Part shown: positions 62,905-64,000 of the stretch, one piece after another | How the letters are laid out: each line of letters opens with the position of its first letter | Position numbering within the stretch: position 1 is the first letter of the stretch | Assembly (NCBI RefSeq): GCF_015074785.1 | Contig: NZ_CP042464.1 | Coordinates: 248,001-312,000, forward strand | DNA from: Segatella copri | GTDB taxonomy: Bacteria; Bacteroidota; Bacteroidia; Bacteroidales; Bacteroidaceae | DNA: 64,000 nt | Direction of reading: 5' to 3' | Notes under the pieces: generated by a model | The model's input: the letters and a program-made list of their open reading frames with translations, nothing else | Told to the model about the DNA's origin: nothing | Database searches by the model: none | Made by a program: the position numbers and the translations under genes

Positions 62905-64000
62905 TTAGATAAACAAACATCCTATCTGGAAGACCAGGGCTGATACTACCCATGCCAGGAGCGTGGTGTAGCCGGCGGCGAAGCCTGCCCATTTCCAACT
63001 GCCCGTCTCGCCCTTGATGGCAGCGATTGTGGCGATGCAAGGGAAGTAGAGCAATACAAAGAGGAGGAAACAGTAGGCGGTGAGCGTTGCCTTCGCTGCT
63101 GCCTCGGCATCGCTGTAACCGTAGGTCTTCTTCAGGTCTGAAGTCATCTGTTTCTTCAAAACCTCGTATTTTCCGTCTTCATCGTTGTAATCCTGATCAT
63201 CAGAGAAACTGTCGTTGTTGCTGTAGAGCACGCCCATTGTTGAGGCTACAATCTCCTTGGCACCCACACCGGAAACCAAGCCCACATCCAGTTTCCAGTC
63301 GAATCCCTGTGGGGTAAAGATAGGCTCGATGGTCTTACCGATTCTGCCGATATAGCTTTGCTCCTGCTGGGCCTGGTTATCAAGTTCTTCATTATGAGGA
63401 AAATACCCCAAAGCCCATACGATGATACTTGCCACAAGGATGATACCACCCATCTTCTTCAAGTACTGCTTACCCTTCTCCCAGGTATGGCGGCCTATCG
63501 CCTTCCAGGTAGGGAAGCGGTAAGGAGGCAACTCCATTACGAACGGGGTATCTTCGCCCTTCACCACGAAACTGGCAAAGATGCGGCTCAATATCACGGC
63601 TAGGAAGATGCCGATGAGATAGAGCGATACCATGATGAGCGAACGGTATTGGATGGCAAAGAATGTTCCGATGACCATGATGTAGATTGGCAGACGAGCC
63701 GAACAGCTCATCAATGGCAATATCAGCATCGTAATCAGACGCGAACGGTGACTCTCGATGGTTCTCGTTGCCATCACCGCAGGTACGTTACATCCGAATC
63801 CCATAATCAGCGGGATGAATGACTTGCCATGCAGGCCCATCTTGTGCATCAGCTTATCCATGATGAAGGCTGCACGAGCCATATATCCCGAATCCTCCAT
63901 ATAAGAAATGAAGAAATACAGAATCAGAATCTGTGGCAGGAACACGATCACGGCACCTACACCACCAATCACACCATCTACCAGCATATCCTTTACAGGT
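62905..64000 (-). CDS. feoB: Ferrous iron transporter FeoB, C-terminal part (partial, 5' end outside window)
   Basis: About 365 residues of the membrane domain of FeoB, the GTP-dependent Fe2+ importer. Gate motifs include FLPQILILYFFISYMEDSGYMARAAFIMDK, the conserved Cys region PLIMGFGCNVPAVMATRTI, SCSARLPIY and VSGVGAKEIVASTMGVLY. The N-terminal G domain lies beyond the right edge. The frame is open to base 64000. The C-terminus ends with two hydrophobic segments (VVSALVFQIGCLFI). Confidence 0.96.
   Translation of the reverse strand, partial: PVKDMLVDGVIGGVGAVIVFLPQILILYFFISYMEDSGYMARAAFIMDKLMHKMGLHGKSFIPLIMGFGCNVPAVMATRTIESHRSRLITMLILPLMSCSARLPIYIMVIGTFFAIQYRSLIMVSLYLIGIFLAVILSRIFASFVVKGEDTPFVMELPPYRFPTWKAIGRHTWEKGKQYLKKMGGIILVASIIVWALGYFPHNEELDNQAQQEQSYIGRIGKTIEPIFTPQGFDWKLDVGLVSGVGAKEIVASTMGVLYSNNDSFSDDQDYNDEDGKYEVLKKQMTSDLKKTYGYSDAEAAAKATLTAYCFLLFVLLYFPCIATIAAIKGETGSWKWAGFAAGYTTLLAWVVSALVFQIGCLFI

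Overview
The window looks like the chromosome of a gut Bacteroidales bacterium, most likely Segatella (Prevotella) copri or a close relative. The evidence is SusC/SusD pairs, promoters of the Bacteroidetes type (TTTG, about 19-20 bases, TAnnTTTG), lineage-specific families (DUF4837, DUF4922, DUF4924) and an IS1380-type insertion sequence. The species name is an inference; no rRNA gene is present.

Layout. (1) 1-23.4 kb: a pectin-utilisation region. It holds two SusC/SusD pairs (one SusD cut by the left edge), a surface lipoprotein, a large secreted pectin methylesterase, an unknown small secreted protein, a PL1 pectate lyase and a GH28-GH105 fusion enzyme. Four promoters here carry nearly the same 18-bp palindrome, TACGYAAWCGTTTTCGTA-like, 54-64 bp upstream of the -7 box. 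That suggests one LacI-like regulator, probably an activator, that is not encoded in the window. A decayed AAA-ATPase gene lies inside the region. (2) 23.6-25.1 kb: a lone ECF sigma factor convergent with rpe. (3) 25.3-32.7 kb: a complete tryptophan operon in the order D-C-F-A-B-E-G, led by a readable attenuator (leader peptide with three Trp codons, pause hairpin, antiterminator, terminator). (4) 32.8-47.6 kb: housekeeping genes: glucokinase, LysE exporter, DUF4924, prfC, ClC channel, fmt, tsaC, two identical tRNA-His genes, then a minus-strand block rlmN-DUF4837-pdxA-sigma54 regulator-lptE-TPR-secG. (5) 47.7-52.9 kb: a 1260-residue glycosyltransferase/HIT-like/SpoIID fusion followed by an AmpG-like permease, probably a cell-wall salvage pair. 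(6) 53-64 kb: an accessory, decaying region with the IS, a second pectinesterase-like gene, a truncated PARG-like gene, a DUF4160/DUF2442 pair and an MFS gene each broken by in-frame stops, a DUF4143 ATPase with an iteron array at its promoter, an SGNH hydrolase and the 3' part of feoB.

The least explained structures are non-coding. Three intergenic loci (4863-5258, 58652-58805, 62643-62862) are built from degenerate units in an unbroken 22-bp register and share words across loci. Many gaps from 20 to 43 kb hold short arrays of 7-bp words, several of them flanking a common GC-rich core. The ATPase promoter carries four copies of a 16-bp word at a 32-33 bp period.
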